From Shinella sp. CPCC 101442 (GTDB taxonomy: Bacteria > Pseudomonadota > Alphaproteobacteria > Rhizobiales > Rhizobiaceae): 64,000 nt of DNA. The stretch is from positions 1 through 64,000 of the forward strand of contig NZ_JALIQS010000007.1 of NCBI RefSeq assembly GCF_024704725.1. Direction: 5' to 3'. Both the position numbers and the translations under genes were made by a program. Shown here one piece after another: positions 51,019-58,666 of the stretch. Below the pieces are notes generated by a model, which searched no databases, was not told where the DNA came from, and was given only the letters and a program-made list of their open reading frames with translations. Every line of letters begins with the position of its first letter. Position 1 is the first letter of the stretch.

Positions 51019-53523
51019 ATGCAGCAATCCGCCCGCTGGAAGACCCTTGCTCTCTGGCTCGTCCTCGTGACGAGCCTTCTTGTCCTTCTGCCGAGCCTTT
51101 TGCCGGCCCGCATGGCCGCCGGCTTGCCGAACTGGATGGCGACCCACCGCCTCGTTCCCGGGCTGGACCTCACCGGCGGTTCCCGCCTGGTTCTCGAAGT
51201 TTCCCGCGCAGATATCGCAGCAGAGCGCCTGCGCGCCGCCGTGGAGAGCATCGGCAACACGCTGCGGGCCGCCCGCATTCCACATGGCGATCTCAATGGT
51301 GCGGAAGACACCGTCGATGTCACGGTGACAGCGAGTGACCGCATCGACGCCGCCCGCCAGGCGCTGGTAGGCCTCGATCTCGGCACGTTGAGCGAGCCGC
51401 AGGCCGGCCAGTTCCGCGTCGTGCTCTCGTCTGCCGCCGTCGAGGAGGCCGTCCAGGCCGCATCGCTCGGCGCCGTCGATGCCGTGCGCCGCCGCGTCGA
51501 AAGCCTCGATATCCCGGCACTTTCCGTCGGTCGCGGCGAGCGCGGCCGCATCGTTGTCGCAATGCCCGGCCTGACCGATCCGCAGCGCGTCAAGGACCTC
51601 CTGGCGCAAGCCGGCAAGCTTTCCGCCCGCCTTGTCGATGACAGCATGCCGGTCAATACGGCAATCGAGGACGGCGCGCCGACAGGCTCGGAAGTGCTCT
51701 ATTCCACCGGTGAGCCGCCCGTCGGCTATCTCGTGCGCCAGGACGATCTCTTCACCGCGGCGGATGTCGCCTCGGCGGAGCCGGCGGCGAATGATGAGCC
51801 CTTCATCGAGTTCGTGCTGCGGGGCGAAGCCGCCGAGCGCCTTGCGGCTTTCACACGCGATAACAGCGGCCGCACCATCGCCGTCCTGCTCGACGGCCAG
51901 GTGATCTCGACGTCGCAGATCCAGGGCGCCATCACGGATGGCGTCGGTCGCCTGTCCGGCGATTTCGATGCGGAGGGCGCGGCCAACCTTGCGCGCATCG
52001 TCGCAAGCGGCCCCCTGCCGGCACCTGTGACAATCATCGAGGAGCGTTCGATCGAGCCCGCTCTCGGCGCCACCTCGACCCGGACCGTCGCCGTCGCTCT
52101 TGCCGCCGCCGTTTTGGCCGTTGTCGCCTTCATGACCTTCTTCTACGGCGTGCTCGGCATCATCGCCTCGCTCTCGCTGTTCTTCAACGTGGCTCTGACT
52201 TTTGCCGTTCTCGCGCTGGTCGGTGCGCCGCTTTCCCTTTCCATGATTGCTGGCATCGTCCTGACCATCGGCATCGCCGTCGATGCGAGCGTGCTGATTT
52301 TCGAACGCATCCGCGAGGAAACAAAGGCCGGCTTGTCGCTGGACGAGGCCGTCGACACCGGCTTCAACCGTGCCCGCGCAACAGTGTTGGATGCGTCAGC
52401 CACAATGCTCATTGCCGTCGCCGTGCTCTTCCTGCTGTCGGCGGCGCCCGTGCGCGCCTTTGCGCTTGCCGTCGGCATCGGCATGCTGGCGACGCTCTTC
52501 ACCACCTTCGGCCTGACGCAGCGTCTCGTGCGCGCCTGGCTTGGCCGCAGCCATATCACCCACCTGCCCAAGGGCGTGCGCACGGGGATTTTCGATCGCC
52601 TGAACCTGCGTTTCATGGCGGTGCGCAACGGCGTCTTCCTGCTGACGGCCGTGTTGTCGATTGCTGTCGCGGGCCTGCTTTATGCCGGCAAACTGCGGCT
52701 CGGCATCGATTTTACCGGTGGTGCGGCGCTGGAGCTTCAGGCGAAAACCGGCAACGCCGATCCGTTCGAGATCGCTGCCCGCCTGACCGATACGGGTGTC
52801 GATGTCCAGAGCGTCGACGGTGCGCGTGATCCGCGCCGCGCGCTCGTGCGCCTCACGGCGCAGGGCGAAGGCGAGAATGCCGAGCAGACATCCGTCCTCA
52901 TCGCCCGCGGTGAGCTGGAAGACGACTATGATTTCCGCCGCGTCGAAGTGGTCGGGCCGGCCATATCGGGCGAGTTGATCGATACGGCGACGCTCGGCTT
53001 CGTTGCCGGCCTCATCGCACTTGTCGCCTATATCTGGATCCGCTTCGAATGGCATTTCGCCATCGGCGCGATCATCTCGCTGGCGCATGACGTGTTCTTC
53101 ACGCTGGGCTTTTTGGCGCTGGCGAAGATCGAGTTCAACATAAGCGCCGTTGCCGCGCTTCTGACGGTTGCCGGCTACTCGCTGAACGACACGATGGTCG
53201 TCTATGACCGCATCCGCGAGAATCTGCGCCATTTCAAGCAGATGCCGCTTCCCATCCTCATCGACGACGCGATCAATCGCACGCTGTCGCGCACCGTGCT
53301 GACCTCGGCGACGACGCTGATCGCGCTTGCGGCGCTCGCGTTCTTCGGTGGCGAGGCGATCCGCACCTTCGCGCTGACGCTGCTCTTCGGGGTGGCGATC
53401 GGCACCATATCCTCTATCTACATTGCCGGACCGATCCTTATCCTGTTCCGTCTCCGGCCGGAGCGCTACCGCCCCGGCAAGGGCGGCGCGGGGGCGGTCC
53501 CGGAGACGGGAGCCAATGGCTAA
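51019..53523 (+). CDS. secDF: Fused protein translocase subunit SecDF
   Basis: This 834-aa fusion combines SecD and SecF, each with six membrane helices. The SecD half starts with a signal-anchor helix (WKTLALWLVLVTSLLVLLPS), has the VPGLDLTGGSRLVLEV motif and the large periplasmic P1 domain, and ends with the helices around AGIVLTIGIAVDASVLIFERIREE carrying the conserved Asp and Arg. The SecF half has LRLGIDFTGGAALEL and AGYSLNDTMVVYDRIREN. It uses proton motive force to pull substrates from SecYEG. The next gene overlaps by 8 bp. Confidence 0.96.
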   Translation: MQQSARWKTLALWLVLVTSLLVLLPSLLPARMAAGLPNWMATHRLVPGLDLTGGSRLVLEVSRADIAAERLRAAVESIGNTLRAARIPHGDLNGAEDTVDVTVTASDRIDAARQALVGLDLGTLSEPQAGQFRVVLSSAAVEEAVQAASLGAVDAVRRRVESLDIPALSVGRGERGRIVVAMPGLTDPQRVKDLLAQAGKLSARLVDDSMPVNTAIEDGAPTGSEVLYSTGEPPVGYLVRQDDLFTAADVASAEPAANDEPFIEFVLRGEAAERLAAFTRDNSGRTIAVLLDGQVISTSQIQGAITDGVGRLSGDFDAEGAANLARIVASGPLPAPVTIIEERSIEPALGATSTRTVAVALAAAVLAVVAFMTFFYGVLGIIASLSLFFNVALTFAVLALVGAPLSLSMIAGIVLTIGIAVDASVLIFERIREETKAGLSLDEAVDTGFNRARATVLDASATMLIAVAVLFLLSAAPVRAFALAVGIGMLATLFTTFGLTQRLVRAWLGRSHITHLPKGVRTGIFDRLNLRFMAVRNGVFLLTAVLSIAVAGLLYAGKLRLGIDFTGGAALELQAKTGNADPFEIAARLTDTGVDVQSVDGARDPRRALVRLTAQGEGENAEQTSVLIARGELEDDYDFRRVEVVGPAISGELIDTATLGFVAGLIALVAYIWIRFEWHFAIGAIISLAHDVFFTLGFLALAKIEFNISAVAALLTVAGYSLNDTMVVYDRIRENLRHFKQMPLPILIDDAINRTLSRTVLTSATTLIALAALAFFGGEAIRTFALTLLFGVAIGTISSIYIAGPILILFRLRPERYRPGKGGAGAVPETGANG

Positions 53524-53902
53524 GGGCATCGAAATCCGGGAGGCGCATTTCCCCGGGCGTGCACCGATCGACGCATATGGCAATGGCGGCTTCCGCTTTG
53601 CCGACATGTCGCATCGCGGCTCCATCCTGTGCCTTCCCTCGGGCATTCACGGTTGGGACAAGACGGAAGAAACGCCGCTGACGCTGGCCGACCTTGAGCG
53701 CGTGCTGGACGAGGCGGGCGAGATCGAGGTGCTGCTGGTCGGCACGGGAAAGGAAATCCGTCCGCTGCCGGCCGATATCAAGGCGGCGCTGAAAGAGCGC
53801 CGCATCAGCTCCGACCCGATGAGCACGGGTGCCGCCGTGCGCACGTTCAATGTCATGCTGGCCGAGAGCCGGGCAGTTGCCGCCGCCCTCATCGCGGTGT
53901 GA
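53516..53902 (+). CDS. Mth938-domain protein, NDUFAF3-like
   Basis: The 128-aa protein has the Mth938/DUF498 fold signature: the segment IDAYGNGGFRFADMSHRGSILCLPSGIHGW, the central LLVGTGKEIRPLPADIKAAL, and AAVRTFNVMLAESRAVAAAL at the end. Mitochondrial NDUFAF3, a complex I assembly factor, belongs to this family and its bacterial homologues lie next to secD/secF in alphaproteobacteria. The start overlaps the secDF stop, so translation is coupled. Its bacterial function is not established. Confidence 0.88.
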   Translation: MAKGIEIREAHFPGRAPIDAYGNGGFRFADMSHRGSILCLPSGIHGWDKTEETPLTLADLERVLDEAGEIEVLLVGTGKEIRPLPADIKAALKERRISSDPMSTGAAVRTFNVMLAESRAVAAALIAV

Positions 53903-53917
53903 CGCGGAAGACAAGAA

Positions 53918-54769
53918 GTGACCGATACCAAGGACAATTATGCGCACTGCCTCGCAGTGCTCCGCGACACTGATCGCGACCGCTATCTCGCCTGCCTTCT
54001 GGCGCCTGCCGAAAAGCGCGGGCCGCTCGCGGCTCTCTACGCCTTCCATGCCGAGATCGCCCGCGTGCGTGATCTCGTGCGCGAGGCGCTGCCCGGGGAA
54101 ATCCGCCTGCAATGGTGGCGTGACCTTCTGGAGGGCGAGGCCGATGGCGATGCCATGGCCAATCCGCTCGCTGCCGGCCTGCTCACCTGCGTGAAAGAAC
54201 ATCGACTGCCCGTCGCGGTGCTGACGGACATGATCGAGGCACGCATCTTCGACGTCTACAACGACCCGATGGAAAACCGCGCGGCGCTGGAAGGCTACGC
54301 CGGAGAGACGGCTTCCGCGCTGATCCAGCTTGCAAGCCTTATCCTCGACCCTGCAAGTGCGCCGGAATCGGCGGTTGCCGCCGGCCATGCCGGCGTTGCG
54401 CAGACCGTCGCCGGCACGCTGCTTCTGCTGCCGATCCATCGTCGCCGCGGCCAGATCTATCTGCCGGCCGATCTTATGGCGGCGACGGGCCTGACGCCGG
54501 AAGCGCTACTTGCGGGAAACGATCCGGCCGCAGCGACGCGCGCCATCGAAGCCTTCGTCGGCCTCGGACGCGACCATCTTGCCAAGGCGCGCGCCGCAGG
54601 CGGCGTATCGCGCGCGAATCGTGCGGCCTTTTTGCCAGTCGCCCTTGTTGAGCCTATATTGGCCGCGGTGGAGAAGGCCGGCGCCATTGCGCTTGAACGA
54701 TCCCTCCAACCCGCGCAATGGCGCCGGCAGTGGTGGATGTGGCTGGCAATGCGCCGCGGACCGTTCTGA
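53918..54769 (+). CDS. Phytoene/squalene synthase-like protein, NDUFAF6-like
   Basis: The 283-aa protein has the isoprenoid-synthase fold sequence of the squalene/phytoene synthase family: RDRYLACLLAPAEKRGPLAALYAFHAEIARVRD and PGEIRLQWWRDLLEG. The later GHAGVAQTVAGTLLLLPIHRRRGQIYLPADLMAATGL is typical of the NDUFAF6 subgroup. The DxxxD substrate-binding motifs of true phytoene synthases are not obvious, so carotenoid synthesis is unlikely. Its position after the NDUFAF3-like gene suggests a shared role in respiratory complex I assembly. GTG 53918 is the start. Confidence 0.85.
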   Translation: MTDTKDNYAHCLAVLRDTDRDRYLACLLAPAEKRGPLAALYAFHAEIARVRDLVREALPGEIRLQWWRDLLEGEADGDAMANPLAAGLLTCVKEHRLPVAVLTDMIEARIFDVYNDPMENRAALEGYAGETASALIQLASLILDPASAPESAVAAGHAGVAQTVAGTLLLLPIHRRRGQIYLPADLMAATGLTPEALLAGNDPAAATRAIEAFVGLGRDHLAKARAAGGVSRANRAAFLPVALVEPILAAVEKAGAIALERSLQPAQWRRQWWMWLAMRRGPF

Positions 54770-54849
54770 GCAACTGACGAGACGCAAAACTGGCGCAAGC
54801 CTTGTCCGCTACAGGCATTGGATCATGTTTTTGGAGGAGGAGAGAGACA

Positions 54850-55293
54850 ATGCTCTGGACCATCATCATCGCCTGCCTGTTCCTGGCAGGCCTGATCTTC
54901 CGCCACAGTTTCCGCCGCGACGACGGGCAGGAGCAGGCGGGCGATGATTCAGGGCTTGCAATCGTGGAATTCGGCCGGGCTTTCCCGGAGGAGGCCATCC
55001 GCGCCGTGGTGACCACCAGGGATCGGCGTACGGTCTTTCTCCGTCTGCATGACGGCAAGGCCGGCTGCATGCAGGCCCACGGCCACCACTATGCCTGCCA
55101 CCTGATCGAGCCGGGCACGGTGCGCGTCAGCAGCGCCGGCCCGAAGCGCCTCTCCATACAGTTCGCCAACGCCGCCTTCGAAGGCGGCACCTATGAGTTC
55201 CAGGACGAGAAGGAGGCAGCAGAGGTCTCCCTCTGGCTGCTCGGCAGCTTCATGCCGGGGGCGGCAAACCTCAACGCCCAGCCTGTCAACTAG
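54850..55293 (+). CDS. Membrane-anchored hypothetical protein (147 aa)
   Basis: ATG 54850 has a strong ribosome site (GGAGGAGGAGAG). The protein starts with one membrane helix (MLWTIIIACLFLAGLIF) and then a soluble domain with beta-rich segments (REAVVTTRDRRTVFLRL-like region; KAGCMQAHGHHYACHLIEPG). GTYEFQDEKEAAEVSLWLLG resembles a compact PH-like or beta-sandwich end. The CxxxHGHHxxxC cluster could bind a metal. Family not recognised; conserved-looking near trmFO in rhizobia. Confidence 0.65.
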   Translation: MLWTIIIACLFLAGLIFRHSFRRDDGQEQAGDDSGLAIVEFGRAFPEEAIRAVVTTRDRRTVFLRLHDGKAGCMQAHGHHYACHLIEPGTVRVSSAGPKRLSIQFANAAFEGGTYEFQDEKEAAEVSLWLLGSFMPGAANLNAQPVN

Positions 55294-55303
55294 ACACGTA
55301 GAG

Positions 55304-55338
55304 TCAGGATGTTTTCGCGTCGTGCGACAACATCCTGA
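55304..55338. repeat. Inverted repeat between convergent genes
   Basis: TCAGGATGTT / AACATCCTGA, 10-bp perfect arms with a 15-nt loop. It lies between the converging 147-aa gene and trmFO. It lacks a clear U-tract but may terminate in both directions. Confidence 0.6.
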
Positions 55339-55390
55339 TTCTAGTCTGCTCTATAGTGGACACGAAACTGCGGCGAACGTCCGGGGCTGC

Positions 55391-56800
55391 TCAGCACCCA
55401 AGCCAGCGGGCGCAGTCTTCAAGCGCGCGGGCGGCGGTGGCCTGCTTCTTTGCGACCGCCTTGTCCTTGCCGCGAAAACGCTTCAACCCTTCGGGTCTGA
55501 CGACGGCGCCTGCTTCCAGCGGCGGGAAAAGGCCGAAATTGACGTTCATCGGCTGGAAGGAGCGTTTGCCCGGCTCCTCGTCGGAGACGATGTGGCCGCC
55601 GGTAATGTGGTTCAAGAGCGCGCCGAAGGCCGTCGTTTCCGGCGGCAGCACCGGCGTCTCGCCGCGGCGCTCGGCGGCGGCGAAGCGCCCGGCAAGCAGG
55701 CCGATGCTGGCGCTCTCGACATAACCTTCGCAGCCGGTGATCTGTCCGGCGAATCGGAGGCCCGGACGGCCCTTCAGCGCCAATGAACGGTCGAGCAGCG
55801 TCGGCGAATTGATGTAGGTGTTGCGGTGCAGGCCGCCGAGACGGGCGAATTCCGCATTTTCGAGGCCGGGAATCAGCCGGAAGATTTCCGCCTGCGCGCC
55901 GTATTTCAGCTTCGTCTGAAAGCCGACCATGTTGTAGAGCGTGCCGAGCGCATTGTCCTGGCGCAATTGCACGACGGCATAGGCCTTGACGCCAGGGTTA
56001 TGCGCATTGGTCAGGCCCATCGGCTTCATGGGGCCGTGGCGCGGCGTCTCTCGACCACGCTCGGCCATCACTTCGATCGGCAGGCAGCCGTCGAAATAGG
56101 GCGTGCCTTCCCACTCCTTGAAGCCCGTCGTGTCACCGGCGATCAGTGCGTCGATAAAGGTGTTGTACTGCGCCTCGTCCATCGGGCAGTTGATGTAGTC
56201 CTTGCCCGTGCCGCCGGGGCCGACCTTGTCGTAACGCGACTGGAACCAGCAGATATCCATGTCGATGCTGGCGGTATGGACGATGGGGGCGATTGCGTCG
56301 AAGAAGGCGAGCGAATCGGCGCCGGTGCGTTCCTGGATGGCGGCAGCGAGCGACGGCGCGGTGAGGGGGCCGGTGGCGATGATCGCCTGGTCCCACTCTT
56401 CCGGCGGCAGGCCAGTCACCTCCTCACGCGTGATCGTGATCAGCGGGTGGTTTTCCAGAGCTGCGGTGACGGCGGCAGAAAAACCGTCGCGGTCGACGGC
56501 GAGCGCGCCGCCGGCCGGCACCTGGTTGGCATCGGCCGAGCGCATGATGAGCGAGCCGGCAAGCCGCATTTCGGCATGCAGAACGCCGACAGCATTCGAC
56601 GTCGCATCGTCCGAGCGGAAGGAGTTCGAGCATACGAGCTCGGCAAGGCTGTCCGTCTTGTGCGCATCCGTGCCGCGCACGCCGCGCATTTCATGCAGGA
56701 TGACGGGAACGCCGGTTTCGGCGATCTGCCAGGCGGCTTCAGAGCCGGCAAGGCCGCCGCCGATGACATGGATTGGATTTTGCGAAGAGGTCTGGGTCAT
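55391..56800 (-). CDS. trmFO: Methylenetetrahydrofolate-tRNA-(uracil-5-)-methyltransferase TrmFO
   Basis: The 469-aa flavoprotein begins with a Rossmann FAD motif ([19 protein letters not shown]). It shows family markers [21 protein letters not shown] (with the conserved catalytic-region Cys), [31 protein letters not shown] and [23 protein letters not shown]. It forms m5U54 in tRNA using methylene-THF and FAD. ATG 56800 is the start; upstream residues in the same frame are not conserved. Earlier literature names it gid. Confidence 0.96.
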   Translation of the reverse strand: MTQTSSQNPIHVIGGGLAGSEAAWQIAETGVPVILHEMRGVRGTDAHKTDSLAELVCSNSFRSDDATSNAVGVLHAEMRLAGSLIMRSADANQVPAGGALAVDRDGFSAAVTAALENHPLITITREEVTGLPPEEWDQAIIATGPLTAPSLAAAIQERTGADSLAFFDAIAPIVHTASIDMDICWFQSRYDKVGPGGTGKDYINCPMDEAQYNTFIDALIAGDTTGFKEWEGTPYFDGCLPIEVMAERGRETPRHGPMKPMGLTNAHNPGVKAYAVVQLRQDNALGTLYNMVGFQTKLKYGAQAEIFRLIPGLENAEFARLGGLHRNTYINSPTLLDRSLALKGRPGLRFAGQITGCEGYVESASIGLLAGRFAAAERRGETPVLPPETTAFGALLNHITGGHIVSDEEPGKRSFQPMNVNFGLFPPLEAGAVVRPEGLKRFRGKDKAVAKKQATAARALEDCARWLGC

Positions 56801-56877
56801 GGGCGGTTCGTTACCATGGGCAACGGCGCTTTTCCAAGGAAAAGCATGGGGGCGGGGCGTCATGCCCCCGGAATCAA

Positions 56878-56905
56878 AAACGGCACCAGATGGTGCCGTT
56901 TGATC
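56878..56905 (-). terminator. Terminator of the first DUF1127 gene
   Basis: On the minus strand AAACGGCACCA-TC-TGGTGCCGTTT is followed by TTGATT. It lies about 50 bp after the DUF1127 stop codon. Confidence 0.75.
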
Positions 56906-56955
56906 GTCCCTCGCGCGGGCCGTTTCCGGCCGCAGCGGCGGAAACCGGCTATGTA

Positions 56956-57099
56956 TTAGCGGAAGGAACGGGCTGCGATATCACGGATGTCGTAACGGGT
57001 CAGGCCGATGTCGGACAGCGTGTGGTTCGACAGGTTGCCGAGTTCGTTCATCGTGCGGCGGTAGGACATCCAGTTCTTTGCGATGCGGATCGGGTTCAT
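56956..57099 (-). CDS. DUF1127 mini-protein (47 aa), copy 1
   Basis: The minus strand encodes [20 protein letters not shown] followed by [20 protein letters not shown], ending IAARSFR. This is the DUF1127 (YjiS-like) pattern: W..YRRT..EL..L....L.DIG..R.DI. GAGGAGAAG lies upstream of ATG 57099. In Agrobacterium, Brucella and Rhodobacter such proteins are small Arg-rich, possibly RNA-binding factors affecting phosphate, carbon use and RNA turnover. It has its own terminator, and a TATGCAT motif is about 105 bp upstream. Confidence 0.9.
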   Translation of the reverse strand: MNPIRIAKNWMSYRRTMNELGNLSNHTLSDIGLTRYDIRDIAARSFR

Positions 57100-57203
57100 G
57101 ATCTTCTCCTCGAAGTGTTGGCCGGGAGGTCTGTCTCACCGGTTTGTGACGCCTATATACGCGACACCCTTGTTAATGTGCAGTGCAAAGAAAATGCAGC
57201 TGC

Positions 57204-57218
57204 TATGCATTTGTGCAA
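57204..57218. promoter_or_regulatory. TATGCAT-type motif, copy 1
   Basis: TATGCATTTGTGCAA, about 105 bp upstream of the first DUF1127 start. Similar motifs are found at 57712 and 58431. The half-palindromic ATGCAT/TGCA layout and far-upstream position fit a LysR-type regulator. Confidence 0.45.
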
Positions 57219-57382
57219 TAAGACGATGAAGGATCGTGCAGATGCTCTTGTTGTATGCGCAATAGGCAAAAAGTGGCGCAATTCCAAGCAGGTAGACTAA
57301 AAGAGTGATGTTTCCGGCGGGCGGCGATGACGTCGCAGCGGAAGGATTGCGACATTGTGCGCCGCAAAAAGATGCGCAAATG

Positions 57383-57416
57383 AAAACGCCCCCCGGTGGG
57401 AGCCGGAGGGCGTTCA
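57383..57416 (-). terminator. Terminator of the second DUF1127 gene, with CUCCC loop
   Basis: On the minus strand AACGCCCTCCGG-CTCCCA-CCGGGGGGCGTT is followed by TTCATTTG. The loop shows CTCCC, a short form of the CUCCUCC loops of the sRNAs nearby. Confidence 0.8.
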
Positions 57417-57443
57417 AATTGCGACCCGAAGGGTCCGTTCGGC

Positions 57444-57587
57444 TTAGATCGAAGCCTTGCGAGCGATGTACGGGATATCGCTGCGGCCGATGCCGAGGTC
57501 GCGGAGCTCGCGGTCCGTCATACGGCCGAGTTCGCTGACGGTCTGACGATACTTGCGCCAGTTGTTGAAAGAGCGTGCCAGGTTCAT
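57444..57587 (-). CDS. DUF1127 mini-protein (47 aa), copy 2
   Basis: The protein MNLARSFNNWRKYRQTVSEL followed by GRMTDRELRDLGIGRSDIPY and IARKASI is a clear DUF1127 member. It shares W.KYR.T..EL..M....L.D.GI.R.DI with copy 1 but differs at most other positions, so the copies are old paralogues. ATG 57587 is used because the domain begins there. A terminator follows at 57383-57416. The next transcription units upstream on the same strand are the two CUCCUCC-loop sRNAs. Confidence 0.9.
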   Translation of the reverse strand: MNLARSFNNWRKYRQTVSELGRMTDRELRDLGIGRSDIPYIARKASI

Positions 57588-57711
57588 GTCATTTACCCCT
57601 TTCGTGGGCTTGCGTACTGGGCGGCCGCTCGTCTTTGGCGCCGCCCTGATCTGATGGATTGAAATATACGCTGCGCCGCGAAAAAAGACAGCGCTATTGC
57701 TGTATGGCACC

Positions 57712-57728
57712 TATGCATATTTCGCATG
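57712..57728. promoter_or_regulatory. TATGCAT-type motif, copy 2
   Basis: TATGCATATTTCGCATG, about 125 bp upstream of the second DUF1127 start, similar to copies 1 and 3. Confidence 0.45.
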
Positions 57729-57819
57729 TCAAGCGGAAATTTAGGCGAAATTTCGACCAAATACCGGATGTGGCGCCACAATGGTAAATGAGTTATGCGG
57801 GATTGATTGGTTGCAGCGC

Positions 57820-57945
57820 AAAAAGAAACGCCCGCCGGGGGAGGAGATCCGGCGGGCGTTTCTGATCTCGATTGGCAGCTTGGGAGGAGGAGGGCTGCCA
57901 ATCATGTCGGGGGACGTTGGGAGGAGGAGATCGTCGCCCGACCGA
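57820..57945 (-). ncRNA. CUCCUCC-loop sRNA (cuckoo/alpha-r14-like), copy 1
   Basis: Read on the minus strand this ~125-nt unit folds into three hairpins. The first (57913-57940) has a GGGCGACG stem and loop ATCTCCTCCTCCCAA. The second (57870-57903) has GATTGGCAGC / GCTGCCAATC with loop CCTCCTCCTCCCAA. The third (57829-57860) has CGCCCGCCGG / CCGGCGGGCG with loop ATCTCCTCCC, followed by TTTCTTTTT as terminator. Loops that expose an anti-Shine-Dalgarno CCUCCUCCC are the hallmark of the cuckoo RNA family (alpha-r14 in Sinorhizobium, CcsR in Rhodobacter), which also lie near DUF1127 genes. The 5' end is estimated from the first stem. Confidence 0.85.
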
Positions 57946-58118
57946 TGAAAGAGATGTAACCTGCCCATGCAGCGAGCAAAAGCGCGCGCTCGGAATGGCA
58001 CCCATGCGCGAGATGCATGCGTTTGCAGGGCACGCGAAATGTCGCGCGGAGCCTGGGCTGCGTGGCGACGGTCTCGGAATTTTGCTGATGGGCGATTGGT
58101 TCGCCACGCGGGTCGGCG

Positions 58119-58243
58119 AAAACAATAACGCCCGCCGGGGGAGGAGGTCCGGCGGGCGTCATTAAGAGTGATTGGCAACTGGGAGGAGGAGTGTTGCCAA
58201 TCGTATCGGAGGAGCGCTGGGAGGAGGAGTGCGCTGCTCCGAA
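58119..58243 (-). ncRNA. CUCCUCC-loop sRNA (cuckoo/alpha-r14-like), copy 2
   Basis: The second copy is 173 bp upstream of copy 1's 3'-side processing unit, on the same strand, with the same three-hairpin plan. The first stem is CGGAG..GCGC / GCGCTCCTCCG with loop CTCCTCCTCCC; the second is GATTGGCAAC / GTTGCCAATC with loop ACTCCTCCTCCCA; the terminator is ACGCCCGCCGG / CCGGCGGGCGT with loop CCTCCTCCC and tail TATTGTTTT. Stems 2 and 3 are nearly identical to those of copy 1, while stem 1 and the spacer differ, indicating duplication with selection on loops and stems. A ~170-bp spacer separates the copies and could carry a separate promoter. Confidence 0.85.
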
Positions 58244-58430
58244 TTCCTGTGCGATACCGTTTCCGGCGATCGGGTCTGTCGGCATCATGCCGGGCGTTCG
58301 ACCATTCCGCCCTCCGGTCTGCCTGTCGCCTCAGCGGCGCCTTGGTTTCCGGTTCGAACCATCTCTGATCCGATGACTGCAATGTAACCCGATCCCTCGA
58401 TTTTGTGCAGTGCAATATGGGAATGGATGA

Positions 58431-58447
58431 TATGCATCCGCTGCATG
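58431..58447. promoter_or_regulatory. TATGCAT-type motif, copy 3
   Basis: TATGCATCCGCTGCATG lies about 190 bp upstream of the second sRNA. A TGTGCAGTGCAA identical to that upstream of DUF1127 copy 1 is at 58404-58415. A partial hairpin arm AACGCCCACCGGGGC at 58459-58473 may be a relic of a third sRNA terminator. Confidence 0.4.
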
Positions 58448-58666
58448 CCCAAAATCGAAACGCCCACCGGGGCTTTGTTGCTAAATCTATCGGGTATTTC
58501 TTTGATTTTCGTTAACCGTCGTGCTGTTTGCAGCCGTTCTGCCGAGAATAGCCATTCGCTTCGTGGATTTCGCTTCGATTGCGAATTTCTGGGTGCGCTA
58601 TACCGTCTCTGTTGACAGGATTCGAAACGGTCGAGTCGGGCGCATTTTCCGAGGGAGCGATGGCGG

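Larger units (their letters stand above)
57100..57443. other. Regulatory region of DUF1127 copy 1
   Basis: No gene is seen. It contains a TATATA stretch, TGTGCAGTGCAA at 57177-57188 (repeated exactly at 58404-58415) and the motif TATGCATTTGTGCAA at 57204-57218, and at its end the terminator of copy 2. Confidence 0.5.

Noticed and set aside
50352-51656. Long 5' extension of the DUF815 ATPase frame
   Set aside because: The extension is antisense to yajC and secDF, has no ribosome site, and DUF815 homology begins only near 50351.
57820-58245. Regularly spaced GGAGGAGG-containing repeats as a CRISPR array
   Set aside because: There are only two units, with internal hairpins and terminators, no uniform repeats and no cas genes; they are sRNA genes.
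57741-58415. Long minus-strand frames (224, 128 and 110 codons) over the sRNA locus
   Set aside because: They read through repeated terminator hairpins; the repeated Pro/Ser-rich peptides are just translations of the CUCCUCC loops.
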